NCBI GenBank assembly: GCA_016271365.2
Contig: JADMNL010000028.1
Location: 96,255,501-96,319,500 of the forward strand
Length of the DNA: 64,000 nucleotides
Direction of reading: 5' to 3'
Source: Neoceratodus forsteri
Taxonomy: Eukaryota > Chordata > Ceratodontiformes > Ceratodontidae
Shown here: piece by piece, positions 1 to 9,500 of the stretch
How positions within the stretch are numbered: the stretch's first letter is position 1
How the letters are laid out: the number at the start of each line of letters is the position of its first letter
Position numbers and translations under genes: made by a program
Notes under the pieces: model-generated
The model's input: only the letters and a program-made list of their open reading frames with translations
Told to the model about the DNA's origin: nothing
Databases searched by the model: none

Positions 1-680
1 TTTGTATGTGAACCACAGAATAATTGACTGGTTTGGGTAATCTACAGAATATTATTCTGCAGTTTCTGGAAAATGAATCTGTGGTTTACAAAAACTGCAG
101 AATATGATTCCGCAGTTAATATCCCACTTTCAGAATTGCGGAATGCCCCTTTCAGTGGCAGGCCATGAAGTTAGGCAGAATTAATGAAATTACATGCAAT
201 TCTTGTAGAAGCAGAATTTGAAGTCTGCAGTGCTCCAGTCATATGAAATACAAAGAGGAACAGAAGTAGATATGTCAGCCTCCAGGTAGATACTGTTACA
301 CCTGCCTCATCAAATACTGTCAGGTGGAAAATCTAATTCACAAAAGGGAAAAGAAAACAATTACTTCAAATATGCAAAGCAACAGTGGAATACTTTTTTT
401 CCTCAGTTAATCTTCTTATTGAAAAGCTTTCTGCAGAGACCGTAAAAGCAAAAACTTTGAAATACATCAGTATTCTTGATATAACTTGTCACAAGGTAAC
501 TCAGTAAACATAGAATGAGAGTAAGAGGTAAAGGACACCCAGAAACATACAATTTGAGAACTCTGAGAAAAAAAAAATGACAGCGTCACATGCATAGGGT
601 TTACTCATGCTTCATAATATAGAACAGATCAGCACAGGTACACTTTGCGGTTACTCTGGGAACCATTAAATGTCAATGTG
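1..680. other. Unassigned AT-rich stretch
   Basis: I see no supported gene here. Part of it may be the 3' untranslated region of the minus-strand L1-like element whose ORF2 stop codon lies at 689. Short imperfect repeats of the form CTGCAGAATATNATTCTGCAG occur in the first 120 bases. Confidence 0.3.
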
Positions 681-688
681 ATGGATTA

Positions 689-2100
689 TTATGACAGTAA
701 GCATACGCCAGATAAGGGTCCCCATATGTCTTTGCTGATCTCAGATGTCCAGGCATTCTGATGCAAGAGACGCTCTAAGGCAGTCAATTGTCCTAATACA
801 TGTAACCATTTTTCTGTGGTTGTGGTATCTGTAGACCTCCATTTGCACAGAAGGAGCCTTTTGGCTACTACACTGATCTCAGCCATCTGCTATGTGGTAG
901 GAGAGTGTTTGGGCAGGTAGACCTGGGACCAGACTATTAAAAATAAAGGAGCATCCAGGGGCATTGAATGCCCTATGATAGTTTTGCAGACTTGTCTAAT
1001 TCCTGCCCAGTAATTCTGTATCTCGGGGCATTCCCACAGAATATGAGTGAGGCGGGCACCCAAAGTCTAACATCTCCAGCATCTCTCCTCTGCTATCAGT
1101 CCTAGTTTTTAAAGGCAGAAGGAGTCCAACACCACCTTACTAAAGTATTATTTTGAATTAGACCCCTTATGCACTTGGAACAGGTAGGAGGACCAGGCTT
1201 CTTCTGTGATGGGCAAATTAAGCTTCCTCTTCCATGCTTGCTGGGAGGGTAATGATCAATCTGGCTGAGTGTCTCTTAGGGACTGATAGATACAACTGGC
1301 TCTACCATTATTAATTTTATTACCCTGTGTTATCAAAGAAGTAGATTCAAGACTGACCCTACACTGATCTCCTGGAAGTAGCGGGCCTACTAGGTTACAC
1401 ACTTGGAGATATCACCTGAGATCCTGCTTAGGAAGATTGCATTTATGTTGTAGGGAGGCAAAGGACTCCAAATGTTTACTGTCGTGCATGAGCAGGTCTT
1501 TCACCTGTCAAATTACATTCTGAGCCCACCTCCTTCATTGGAGGGATTCCCCTATGCAGAGGGCCTTATTACCTCATGGTGGGGCAAGTGAGAAAGGGGT
1601 TGGATTCATAGTCATTTGCTTCTGTATTAGATACCATGCCTCTCTGGATGCTGACATAGTAGGATGCACTTTGAGATGCTATGGAACTTTGTTAGACAGA
1701 TGTTTTGCAGTTATGGGGTTTGTCCACTATGCTCTGCTCTATCAGGAGCCACTGGGGGTATCCTGAGTGGCCAAAGAGAACCAGCGTAATGTTTGGGAGG
1801 CCAGAAAAGCCATGTGGTAACGTTTGGACCATGGTAGTCCCCACCTTCCCTTATGTTAGTGGCTACATAGCTTGGTCCTACTGTACTGGGTTGCTTCCCT
1901 TCCCATATAAAGCTACCTAGCAGTTTCCTAATTTAACAAACCACGTGTTGGATATACTAATAGGAGATGTGCAAGCATGTGTGTAAGTTTGGAAGCTAAC
2001 ATTATCTTGAATGCTTCCAATTTACTTGTAAGGGAAAGGCTGAAGAGCTTCTATTGGTCTAATTCAATTCTGATGGACTCCAGCAGGGGGGTTAAGTTCA
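689..2100 (-). pseudogene. L1/Tx1-like LINE ORF2, C-terminal part (L1-A, 3' half)
   Basis: This is the end of an L1-clade ORF2, the endonuclease-reverse transcriptase of a LINE. The last 65 codons (886 to 689) are open and match the usual L1 C-terminus: a basic VVAKRLLL segment, a W-rich stretch, and a final IWGPL-type motif before the stop. Further upstream on the minus strand, frame fragments match the region behind the RT, including LNLTPLLES and a cysteine/histidine patch near 1020-1080 (HILWECPE-like). Several stops and frameshifts make it a dead copy. It continues beyond palindromic element A at 5146-6036 and then beyond L1-B at 8260-9500, so the three parts are one interrupted element. 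That joining is inference from ORF2 domain order and reading-frame continuity. Confidence 0.8.
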
Positions 2101-2340
2101 AGCTTGCCATTTTTATGTTTGCTTGCATGCATGTGCAAGAAACATAGTGCCATCATCCGAGTTTTCGGAGGTGTGGCAGCCCTCTTCCAATTCAGTCAGT
2201 GTGTTTGCAGGCGCGGCCCCAGTTCTCCAATGCCTGCTGGAGCTGTCTATGACAGTACAAAATGCAGTGGTGTACAGTTGAAAGGGGGAGCTACACTTCA
2301 GTGAGCAGCGATAAGATATTGCCTACTCATGCGCACTCCC

Positions 2341-2371
2341 CCTACACACACATACACACACACACACATGC
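2341..2371. repeat. (CA)n microsatellite
   Basis: Imperfect CA dinucleotide run inside the 5' domain of palindromic element A. Copy C has a shorter version near 27512-27525. Confidence 0.85.
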
Positions 2372-2399
2372 GCCGCGCATACTGCGTGCTACTTCGCAC

Positions 2400-2670
2400 T
2401 GTATAGCCAATGGGGTGCCCAATCGCCCATCAGCTGTGCTGTGCCCCCCACCAAACAGAGTTTTACATGCCATGCTGGGGCTACACGCATGTATGGCGAT
2501 GGGGTGACCAATCCCCGTCGGCTTCACTCTCCCAGGTACAGGGTGCCACGCTGGGAGCCCACCCAGCGTGGCAACAGATCTTTATGCGCCCGACGGTGCC
2601 TAATCCCCGTCGGCTCCTACCCCCCACAAGTCGTCCTTGTGCCGCTGAAACCCACCCAGCGTGGCAAGCG
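2400..2670. repeat. Tandem double-hairpin units (copy A)
   Basis: Three degenerate units of roughly 95-100 bp. Each holds two self-complementary segments: one around GGGGTGCCCAATC flanked by GCCGACGG/CCGTCGGC-type arms, and one with GCCACGCTGG and CCAGCGTGGC arms around a short GC-rich loop (clearest at 2548-2577). The equivalent region of copy C is better preserved, at 27545-27870. Confidence 0.65.
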
Positions 2671-2707
2671 ATCCAGCGTCGTCTCCTCCTTTGTAAAAAA
2701 AACAAAC

Positions 2708-2800
2708 CTGCAACACAAAAGCGATTCCTCGCTGTCTCTGACCCCCATGCCCACCCTCTGCGCAACCTGCCTTCCTACACCCCCCTCATCCCATACTTAC
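2708..2800 (-). other. Predicted 93-bp minus-strand intron (copy A)
   Basis: On the minus strand a consensus donor, GGAG|GTAAGTATG, opens at 2800. A pyrimidine-rich acceptor ending TTTTGTGTTGCAG closes at 2708. The same donor and an acceptor occur at matching places in copies B, C and D. Conservation of both sites in four separated copies is the evidence. Splicing itself is inferred. Confidence 0.6.
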
Positions 2801-2945
2801 CTCCGGACCTCGGCGCGACGATCTTTGGTGGACCGGGAACACGTCTGCACTCTTCAAAGCCGACCGCGATCTGAGGAAATGCCAGTAAGCTGTATAATGT
2901 AATGAATAGGGTTTTTTCAACTTTGCTGCATATCTCAGGCATTTT
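2801..2945 (-). CDS. Conserved putative exon of palindromic element (copy A), 48 codons to splice donor
   Basis: On the minus strand an ATG (MPEICSKVEK) opens a frame of 48 codons. It ends exactly at the consensus splice donor, with residues GFEECRRVPGPPKIV close to the end. Copies B and C keep the same frame open with amino acid changes. Copy D has an A-run frameshift and a TAG. About 110 bp upstream of the donor is the best conserved block of the whole family. I recognise no domain. It may be a short coding exon or a leader exon of a noncoding RNA. The start is simply the first ATG of the frame. Confidence 0.4.
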
Positions 2946-4675
2946 TTTGAATTGTGGCACCAAATTTTCAACATGGGGTTTTTGGGACCCCACCTCATGA
3001 ATTCTGTCACTGTCATGGCGTTAATCAGGCCCGAAGGGTGATTTCGCAGTCACTGCGTGTGACCGATTAACAAAATGACAGTGCCAGTGTTCATAAGGTG
3101 GGCTCTCAAAAAGCCTATGTTGAAAATCATACTGTTCATGAGCAGAAGTGTTAAAATGGCTATGTTAAAAATTTGGTGAAAAAATTCCCAAAATTGACTG
3201 TTTTAAGAGCATTTGTTGTGCTGATCCTACACACGCTCTTAAGTTCGCAAATTTTCAATATTTTCACTCCGGATTTTCAACATTACCATTTGACCACACT
3301 TCCTTATGAGTAGTACATCTGTCACATCTCACCCAAAATATGTTTCCGCGCATGTAGCGCACAATGGCACGTTGGTGTGCGAAATCAATGTTCGGGACAC
3401 ATTAAGAAGATCTCAGTGACACTGTTCATGAGCAGAGGTGTTAAAATGGCTATGTTAAAAATTTGGTGAAAATATTCCCAAAAATGACTATTTTATGAGC
3501 ATGTGTTGCGCTGTTCCTACGCACGCTCGTAAGTTCGCGAATTTTCAATATTTTCACTCCAGATTTCCAACATTGCCATTTTACCACACCTTCTTATGAG
3601 CAGTGCAGCTGTTATTTCTCACTTCTCACCCAAAATGTGTTTCCGCACATGTAGCGCACAATGGCGCAGTTGGTGTGTGAACTCAATGTATGGCACACAT
3701 TAAGAAAATCACAGTCATACTGTTCATGAGCAGAAGTGTTAAAATGGCTATGTTCAAAATTGGTGAAAAAATTCCCCAAAATGACTGTTTTAAGAGCATT
3801 TGTTGCGCTGATCCTACACACGCTCATAAGTTCACAGATTTTCAATATTTTCACTCCAGATTTTCAACATTGCTATTTTTTCACACCTCCTTATGAGCAG
3901 TACAGCTGTCATTTTTCACATCTCACCCAAAACATGTTTCCGCCCAGGTAGCGCACAATGGTGCAGTCGGTGTGCGAAATCAATGTATGGGACACATTAA
4001 GAAAACCACAGTGGCACTGTTCAAGAGCAGAGGTCTTAAAATGGCTATTTTGAAAATTTGGTGAAAAAATTCCTAAAAATGACTGTGTTACGAGTGAGCA
4101 TTGTGCAGTTTCCATGCACCCTTGTAAGTTCATGTATTTGTAATATTTTCAGTCCACATTTTCACCAGTGGCATTTTTCCACACTTCCTTATGAACAGTA
4201 CAGCTAACATTTTTCACAACATGGCCGAAATGTGTTTTCACACTTTCAGCGCAGAGATGCGTGGTCGCTGTGGGGAATCATTGTTCGGGACAGATAAAGA
4301 AAATCACAGTGACTGTTCATGATCGGAGGTCCCAAAATGCCTGTGTTGACAATCTGCTGTAAAAAATCCCCAAACTAATTACATTACGGGTGCACGTTGC
4401 ACAGTTTCTATACTGCCTTCGTGACTTCACCAGTTTTTAATATTTTCACTGCAGATTTTCAACACTGCCATTTTACACCTCCCATGAACAGTACAGCTAT
4501 ATCTTTCACATCCTGTTCAGAATGTGTTTTGCACCTGTGGTGCCAAATGCCAGTCGCTGTGCAAAAAGCAGCTTTCGGCTAACAAACTGATATTGCCACT
4601 GTTCATGAGGTGGGGGTCACAAAAAACCCATGTTGAAAATTTGGAGTGAAAATACCAACGAATGCCTGAGGTGTT
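2930..4675. repeat. Array of ~297-bp palindromic units (copy A)
   Basis: Starts of successive units (ACTGTTCATGAGCAGAGG-type) fall at 3131, 3421, 3719, 4016 and 4312, giving a period of about 290-298 bp. Each unit is an inverted repeat: AAAATGGCTATGTTGAAAAT on one side is answered by ATTTTCAACATTGCCATTTT about 150 bp on. One centre is a TACGAGCGTGC...GCACGCTCGTAAG hairpin, and the other centre carries TTTCCGCAC...GTGCGAAAT. The array is therefore a chain of alternating, oppositely oriented modules of about 150 bp. The outermost modules (2930-3010 and 4600-4675) are mirror images. Confidence 0.8.
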
Positions 4676-5113
4676 AGGGTTTCCGACCATAACACCCCAC
4701 CCTGTAGAGAATGACAGGCATCAGGGCTGTGACTTGGGATTGTCACCTGCAATGCTCATACCATTCCACCCCCACCCACACCCTGCAGCCACTGAGAGGC
4801 ATGGAGGTGTGCCTTCGACTCTTCGGCCCCAAAGTTCACCCCATTCTCCTATACCGCACCCATCTCACAATATTTCCTGATGGAATGGGGTGCGCATAAG
4901 GGCCAAAGACCCCAAGGCACACTGTGACACTTGTCGGTGTCTGCACGGTAGGGTGTGGTGAAATGGCGTGGCCGTTATGCCTGATGACCCAAAGGCACAC
5001 CCCAATGCCTGTCACTATCTGCAGGGTGGTTATGGGGTTGGCTTCAGTTCAATACTTCACTGCCATTCCTATTATGCAGCTCTGTAACTCTTACACTACC
5101 AATGCCAATGCCA
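4676..5113. repeat. 3' domain of palindromic element A
   Basis: A segment of about 440 bp shared with copy C (29848-30275), missing from copy B and beyond the window in copy D. It contains further inverted pieces: AATGACAGGCATCAGGG near 4710 is partly answered by CCCCAATGCCTGTCAC near 5005. A plus-strand frame starting at 4662 is conserved with copy C over its first part, but no known domain is seen. Confidence 0.6.
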
Positions 5114-5145
5114 GCAAGCAAACATTCGGCATTGACAAATGCTTG

Positions 5146-6036
5146 TTTTGTATGGAGCGATGAATGCCTACCACCAGATGTATCACACCATCTTTGGCCC
5201 GTTTTAGTCCTTTGTCCATGTAAGGTTCTGCTTTGCAGCATACTGTACATTTAGGGGAGGACCTCTGTTTCAGCCTGATTTAATCCAGAAACACTAGTGA
5301 ATTCTGACAGCAGGCTAAGCAAAGGGTCCAGGGAAGTTGCCCCATCAGACTGCAGTATCAGCCAGTCATCTACATGTAGCAAAGCCCAACGTTCCTGATC
5401 CCCTGCCTGGATACCTTTAAGACTGGGTTAGCTCCTTATGGCCATGGCCAGGGGTTCTGTGGCCATAAAAACAGTGAAGAGGACGGGTGGCAACCCTATG
5501 TTTTCATGCCTTTCTGTAGCTTGAAGGCAGGGGGGCACAGGCCATTAGTAAATACACTAGCTATAGGAAAACTATAAATGGTTTTGATCCAGCAGAGGAA
5601 CAGCAGGCTCACCCCACAGAGTCGAAGACCTTCTAAAAATCGATGGTCATGGCTACTGCTGGGATGGGAGCCCTCTGTGCTGCCTGAATGAGGTTATTTA
5701 ATATCCTCGGGTGGTTCATACTGTAGCAGACCTTCATAAATCCCACTTGTGATGAGTGGATCAGGTCCTGCAAAACAGTTTTCAGCTGGGTTGCCAAAAT
5801 CTTGGTCAGGATTTTGTCATCGGCATTTATAAGAGAAATGTGCCTTTAACTTCCTGAGAGAGTGGCATCCTTCCAGTTTTTGGGGAGTACAGAAATTACA
5901 GCCTTCCTTATTGGGGAGGTACATGCGACTGTACCTAAGGCAGCCTGAAATAGTTCTAGCAGCATGGGACTAGTATCTTCACTGATCACCTGATAGTAAT
6001 CTTCAGGTAAACCATCTCCTCCTGGTGCCTCGCCTT
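5146..6036 (-). pseudogene. L1/Tx1-like LINE reverse transcriptase segment (L1-A, middle part)
   Basis: Read on the minus strand from 6036, this is the RT core of an L1-clade ORF2. It begins with GEAPGGDGLPEDYYQVI, close to the usual GKAPGPDGL motif. RKAVISVLPK and a stretch equivalent to the DxxKAFDxV block follow near 5620. A GCPLSPLLF-like region lies near 5490, and a degenerate Y-D-D region near 5370. Stops and frameshifts are frequent, so it is not functional. Its upstream neighbour in the original gene lies at 8260-8595, separated from it by the younger L1-B. Its downstream part lies at 689-2100, beyond palindromic element A. Confidence 0.8.
6022..6036. repeat. Target-site duplication of L1-B (3' side)
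   Basis: CTGGTGCCTCGCCTT here matches CTGGTGCTTGCCTT at 8260-8273 with one indel and one mismatch. The two lie exactly at the A-tail end and at the truncated 5' end of L1-B. Confidence 0.7.
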
Positions 6037-6224
6037 TTCTTTTTTTTTTATACTTTATTTTTCTTTTATTTTCATATGAAGTACAGTACATTGCAGAGAC
6101 ATTATAGATGACATTCATAAATGTCCATAACAGCAAATCATCACATGAGCAGTTATTCAATAGCAGAACTAGTGGTGTTTTCATCTCAATTAATAAATAA
6201 AGTTCACAGCATTTCATAAGCTTA

Positions 6225-6600
6225 ACCGATGGTCATACCATTGGCCACTGGCCCCTGTCCCCCTCTCTCTTTTCATCCCTGTCTGACAATGGCACCTTCC
6301 AGCCGGCTTCCTCTTGACTCTTTCTGGCCATGTATACCGTTTCACCTGGATACTGTAAATAAGCTACGGGTGCACGTTGCACAGTTTCGATGCACGCTCG
6401 TGTTCTACTCGTTGTTCTACTTTAACATGCTGACTGAACTATTTATGTATAAGCAATCTGTATGTTATGACTGTTACCATTGTTTACCATTGTTGTATGT
6501 TACCCCCCATCCTCCAACGTGGAACCTTCGTAAACGAGCAGTTCCTGCTCAAAGGTACTTGTAATCCTAGAGTATAATAAATAAATAAATAAATAGATAA
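6225..6600 (+). mobile_element. LINE/SINE 3'-tail insertion
   Basis: The last part (about 6500-6595) reads CAACGTGGAACCTTCGTAAA, then AGCAGTTCCTGCTCAAAGGT, and ends in a (ATAA)n tail. The same tail lies on the minus strand at 48300-48390. It lies within the 3' untranslated part of L1-B. Bases 6364-6403 resemble the hairpin core of the 297-bp palindromic satellite (compare 4388-4430). Confidence 0.55.
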
Positions 6601-6723
6601 TCGCAGTATACGTATTCTCCTGCTCCTTCCTCCTGTATCTATCTATCTCCCCTGTATCTGGAGACAAGAGTCCTCTCCTGTGGTACCTTTTCCATCTCCT
6701 AACATCCAAAAATTTTGACTTTA

Positions 6724-7353
6724 TTATGGAACAAATGCGGGGTCTCTCGCTGAATGGGAAAGGACCCAAGTCCTCCACTTTAATTCGAATTGGTCTCCTT
6801 GCCCCATAGCTCCTGCTATCATACGTTCTAAAAAATAATGTTCTACTATCAGATCATGCCAGGTATCTACCACAGGAGATCTAACCTGTCTCCATAACTT
6901 AGTAATAGTCTTCCTTGCTAATAAGAGGAAGGTAAATACAAGCGACCTTTTTTGTATTTTAAGCCCTTCTGGAGGGATTGACAGGAGAGCAAATTGTGGA
7001 TTTAATACTAAGTCTGGCATATAAATCGTCTGCAAAGTTTGTTCTATTTGCTGCCAAAACACCTGCAGTTTACTACAACTCCAAAAAATATGTGCCTGAT
7101 CCGCCCTCTGTTCCCCACATTGTCGCCGACAGTCCAACCCTAGTGCAGGAATAAACTTAAAATATCTGATTCATGATTTCCATGCAAATTCTCTCCAATA
7201 AGGTGCCAAAGAAATCCCTAATGAGGGGTGGGTATATTTAACCCAGAGTTCGTAAGTCACTCGGGAAGGAAGTTCCCTGTTCCATGCCTCCATCACTAAC
7301 TCAGATGAATCAGATATAATTTCCCTGATTCCCCTATACAACAATCCAATCAA
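6724..7353 (-). pseudogene. L1-B ORF2 C-terminal domain
   Basis: Two frame segments (7353-7171 and 7137-6724) cover the C-terminal part of an L1-clade ORF2. The second has a zinc-knuckle-like CRRQCGEQRADQAHIFWSC pattern (C-x3-C-x7-H-x4-C), typical of L1 ORF2 C-termini. A basic LLLARKTITKLWR stretch follows, then a W-rich end. One frame break separates the two segments. The natural stop is at 6724. Confidence 0.8.
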
Positions 7354-7375
7354 ATGTGACTGAATAGATCCACGG

Positions 7376-7810
7376 GTTTATTTATTGAATTTTGCTGACC
7401 CGGTAAGCCCACTGGGCCTAGAAGTCCCTTTTTCAGGGGTGACCGGGGGAGAGGGATACAGATGGTAAGCAACTGAAATTGAACCAGATTAAGCTGTTGG
7501 TGGTATTTTTAGTGAATGGGAGAAATTTGGCCAGGACACCAGGGAAATTCCCCTACTCTTTTTTTTCCAAAAGTGCCATGGGATCTTTAACATCCACCTG
7601 AACTACCACCAATCCAGGCAGATGGGACCTCGGTTTAATGTCTCATCCGAAAGATGGCACCTCAGAAGTGCAGCACCCCCCCTCATGCTGCACTACAGTG
7701 TCAGTATTGGGATATTAACCCAAGTGCCAGATGTGGGAACTGAACCCACAGCCCTCTGATCTCTCAGCCTCAGAGGCGAGTGTGTTACCTACTGAGCCAC
7801 TGACACTGAC
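7376..7810 (-). mobile_element. tRNA-headed SINE with L2-type 3' tail, copy 1
   Basis: On the minus strand it starts near 7810 with a tRNA-like head: A-box TGGCTCAGTAGG and B-box GGTTCAGTTCC. A body of about 300 bp follows, and it ends near 7376 in a TTTATTTA-rich tail. The last 75 bp or so (GGTAAGCNCACTNG and flanking) resemble the 3' end of the L2-like LINE at 48660. Copy 2 at 18642-19077 is closely similar throughout. It interrupts the L1-B reading frame. Confidence 0.8.
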
Positions 7811-8245
7811 AATTGCATTAATAACCAGTTGGAGGAATAGAGGCATAGGAGTAGGGAGGTGATTCCTTGAGGGGCCCTTATGTAGAAGAAAAGCATGTAC
7901 CTGTAGGTACCTATAGTGGTCTGAATTTGATAAGTTATATTCCCTTTGGAGCTCAGCAAAGGGAGCCACTTCATGTGAATCTAAAAATTGAAAAATAAAT
8001 GTGAGACCCTTCCTATGCCAAGTGCAAAATGTTAGGTCAAATTGTGTAGGTAGGAAATCTGTTTCAGCAAGAAGTAATTGCAAAAAATAAAACACAGGTT
8101 TCATGGCAGGTACAGATCTAATTTTATACCAGCTTTGTAAGGTCTGTTTGGTTCCTATGTCAAAATCTACCAATGCTGGTAAATTAGAAAGAGGGGCAAA
8201 AATGACCTTTTGTGGATCATGCATGTCATTAAGAACACATTCCAT
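7811..8245 (-). pseudogene. L1-B ORF2 segment between RT and C-terminal domain
   Basis: An open frame from 8245 reads MECVLNDMHDPQKVIF and includes AELQREYNLSNSDHYRYLQV, a stretch characteristic of L1-clade ORF2 behind the RT (F-ELQ-KYNLPNS-FFRYLQ). The SINE cuts the frame at 7810, and the coding sequence resumes below 7376. Confidence 0.75.
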
Positions 8246-8259
8246 TTTCTTCCATGGAG

Positions 8260-8595
8260 CTGGTGCTTGCCTTCATTAAGGAAATGAATGGCTTTAGTTA
8301 CCTCCCATATAGAGACTGGGGGGGGGGTCTAACGCATTGGAGAGATTTGGGGCAGTTCTTGGAATGGGGAGTTTATCCAAAAAGATAGCAATAATCTCAG
8401 GCTCTGGAGGGACAGGTGAAGAATATACATTTTGGTAGGACTGCATTAAACCATTTTTTTCAGTGCACCACCCATCTGCCATCAGCCAAGCCAGGAATAT
8501 GCTTCTGTGCCTTCCTCTTCTTGATTCGGGTAGGCCAAGAGTTTGCTGGCTTTATTCCCTCTTTCCAGTATGCATGTTTCAGCCTAAAAAGTACC
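8260..8595 (-). pseudogene. L1-A ORF2 linker between endonuclease and RT
   Basis: The minus-strand fragments match the L1 ORF2 linker just before the RT: YWKEG near 8575, a PEIIAIFLDKLPIPR stretch, and finally EVTKAIHFLNEGK. The next motif expected (APG-DGL) is found at 6036 on the other side of L1-B. Several frame shifts are present. Confidence 0.7.
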
Positions 8596-9255
8596 AGTTT
8601 TGCTTTTTTTTTTTTTGCACCTTACATGCCCACTGGCATCCCGCTCCTTTGGGCTGATGATGCCACCCCCTATACCTGAAAGACTCACCCCCACATCACC
8701 AAAGTCATCCTTAATCTTTCCATCCCCTGGGCCAGCTTTTCTCTACCTGGGGCCTCCTCTGACAGTCGTGGAAGGAAAAGACTCCTGGAGCCTCCCTTCT
8801 TTCTTCCCATTGGTCATCTTGTCCCTGCCAGGGGCAACCCTGCCTTCTAGATGGAGGAATGTATAAACTTGGGTGAAGGCTGAGGGGTAACATGTTGCTG
8901 GCATGCTGAGGATCGGTAGGTGTGGGAGGGACCGCACACTCATCATCCGGCATTTCTGTTGTGTCAATTTTCCTTTGTTTTTTTTTGCCCCACCCACCAC
9001 CTACAAGGAGACATATGCTACAGCTTACCTGGGGAGGGGAGCCCGATGGTGCAAGTTCACCTGCACCATCAATGGCATCACCACAAGCCTCCATCAAGAG
9101 CCACTGCAGAACAATGCAGCACCCCGGGAGGAGAGTGCTCATCAGAAATTCTGGATCCTCCCTGCCAGCCTCTGCTCCTAACGTCCCAGGCTCGAAGCAT
9201 AAACTTGAGTCACCAGCATGCCAGAGTGATCCCTCATCACTCAACGCCATGGAGC
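8596..9255 (-). mobile_element. A-tailed insert within L1-A
   Basis: The L1-A linker breaks off at about 9255 (LFTEKADLA) and resumes at about 8590 (RLKHAYWKEG). The 650 bp between end, on the minus strand, in a run of about 12 A (8601-8612), as expected for a retroposed copy. It contains open frames on both strands but no domain I can name. A segment reading KMTNGKKEGRLQESF resembles the start of some L1 ORF1 proteins, so it may be an L1 5' region. No clear target duplication is seen. Confidence 0.45.
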
Positions 9256-9500
9256 TGGCCAGATCGGCCTTTTCGGTGAAGAGTTCATTTATTTTAAATT
9301 AAGTGCTGGTGAGGCAAGCCAGCAATTCTTGTGAGGGGGTTCTGCTGTTTGTATAGCCCCTCCAGGGTCTCAAGCTGTGTTTCCAGTTAGAAGTTCTGCC
9401 CCCTTTCCTTCTGCTGATTTGTTGCATAACTGATAATTTGGACCCTCATTGTGGCTAGCCCTGTAGGCTTTCCATAGGGTAAAAGTTGAATACTTCAAAA
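9256..9500 (-). pseudogene. L1-A ORF2, segment following the endonuclease
   Basis: Minus-strand frames read ATMRVQIISYATNQQKERG and ETQLETLEGLYKQQ. This matches the L1 ORF2 stretch behind the endonuclease (ALKAxLRGKIISYAS--KKER, then a coiled LExxLxxLE segment). It is broken by stops. Confidence 0.65.

Larger units (their letters stand above)
2103..5145. mobile_element. Palindromic TIR element, copy A
   Basis: The element is bounded by a perfect 12-bp inverted repeat, ATGTTTGCTTGC at 2115-2126 and GCAAGCAAACAT at 5114-5125. Looser similarity runs outward to about 2103 and 5145. Order inside: a 5' domain with clustered hairpins, a conserved block with splice signals on the minus strand, an array of about 297-bp palindromic units, and a 3' domain. 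Copy C has the same plan and the same TIR. It sits within the L1-A ORF2 frame, so it was inserted there. GCTTG occurs at both flanks (2102-2106, 5141-5145), but copy C carries the same bases at its right end, so a target duplication is not proven. No transposase domain is recognisable. Confidence 0.75.
6037..8259 (-). mobile_element. 5'-truncated L1/Tx1-like LINE (L1-B) with A-rich tail
   Basis: A minus-strand LINE copy. It begins within ORF2 behind the RT (about 8259), runs to the ORF2 stop near 6724, and ends in an A-rich tail (AAAATAAAGTATAAAAAAAA-like, 6037-6066). It is inserted in the RT region of L1-A and flanked by an imperfect 14-15-bp target duplication, the signature of target-primed reverse transcription. 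A SINE (7376-7810) and a plus-strand LINE tail (6225-6600) were inserted into it later. Confidence 0.8.

Noticed and set aside
2102..5145. GCTTG as target duplication of palindromic element A
   Set aside because: The bases after the right TIR (GCTTGTTTT) also occur in copy C, so they may belong to the element. No equivalent duplication is found for B or C.
7700..7810. Minus-strand tRNA gene
   Set aside because: A and B boxes are present, but the sequence continues as a SINE body with a second copy at 18.6-19.1 kb, and the cloverleaf is degraded.
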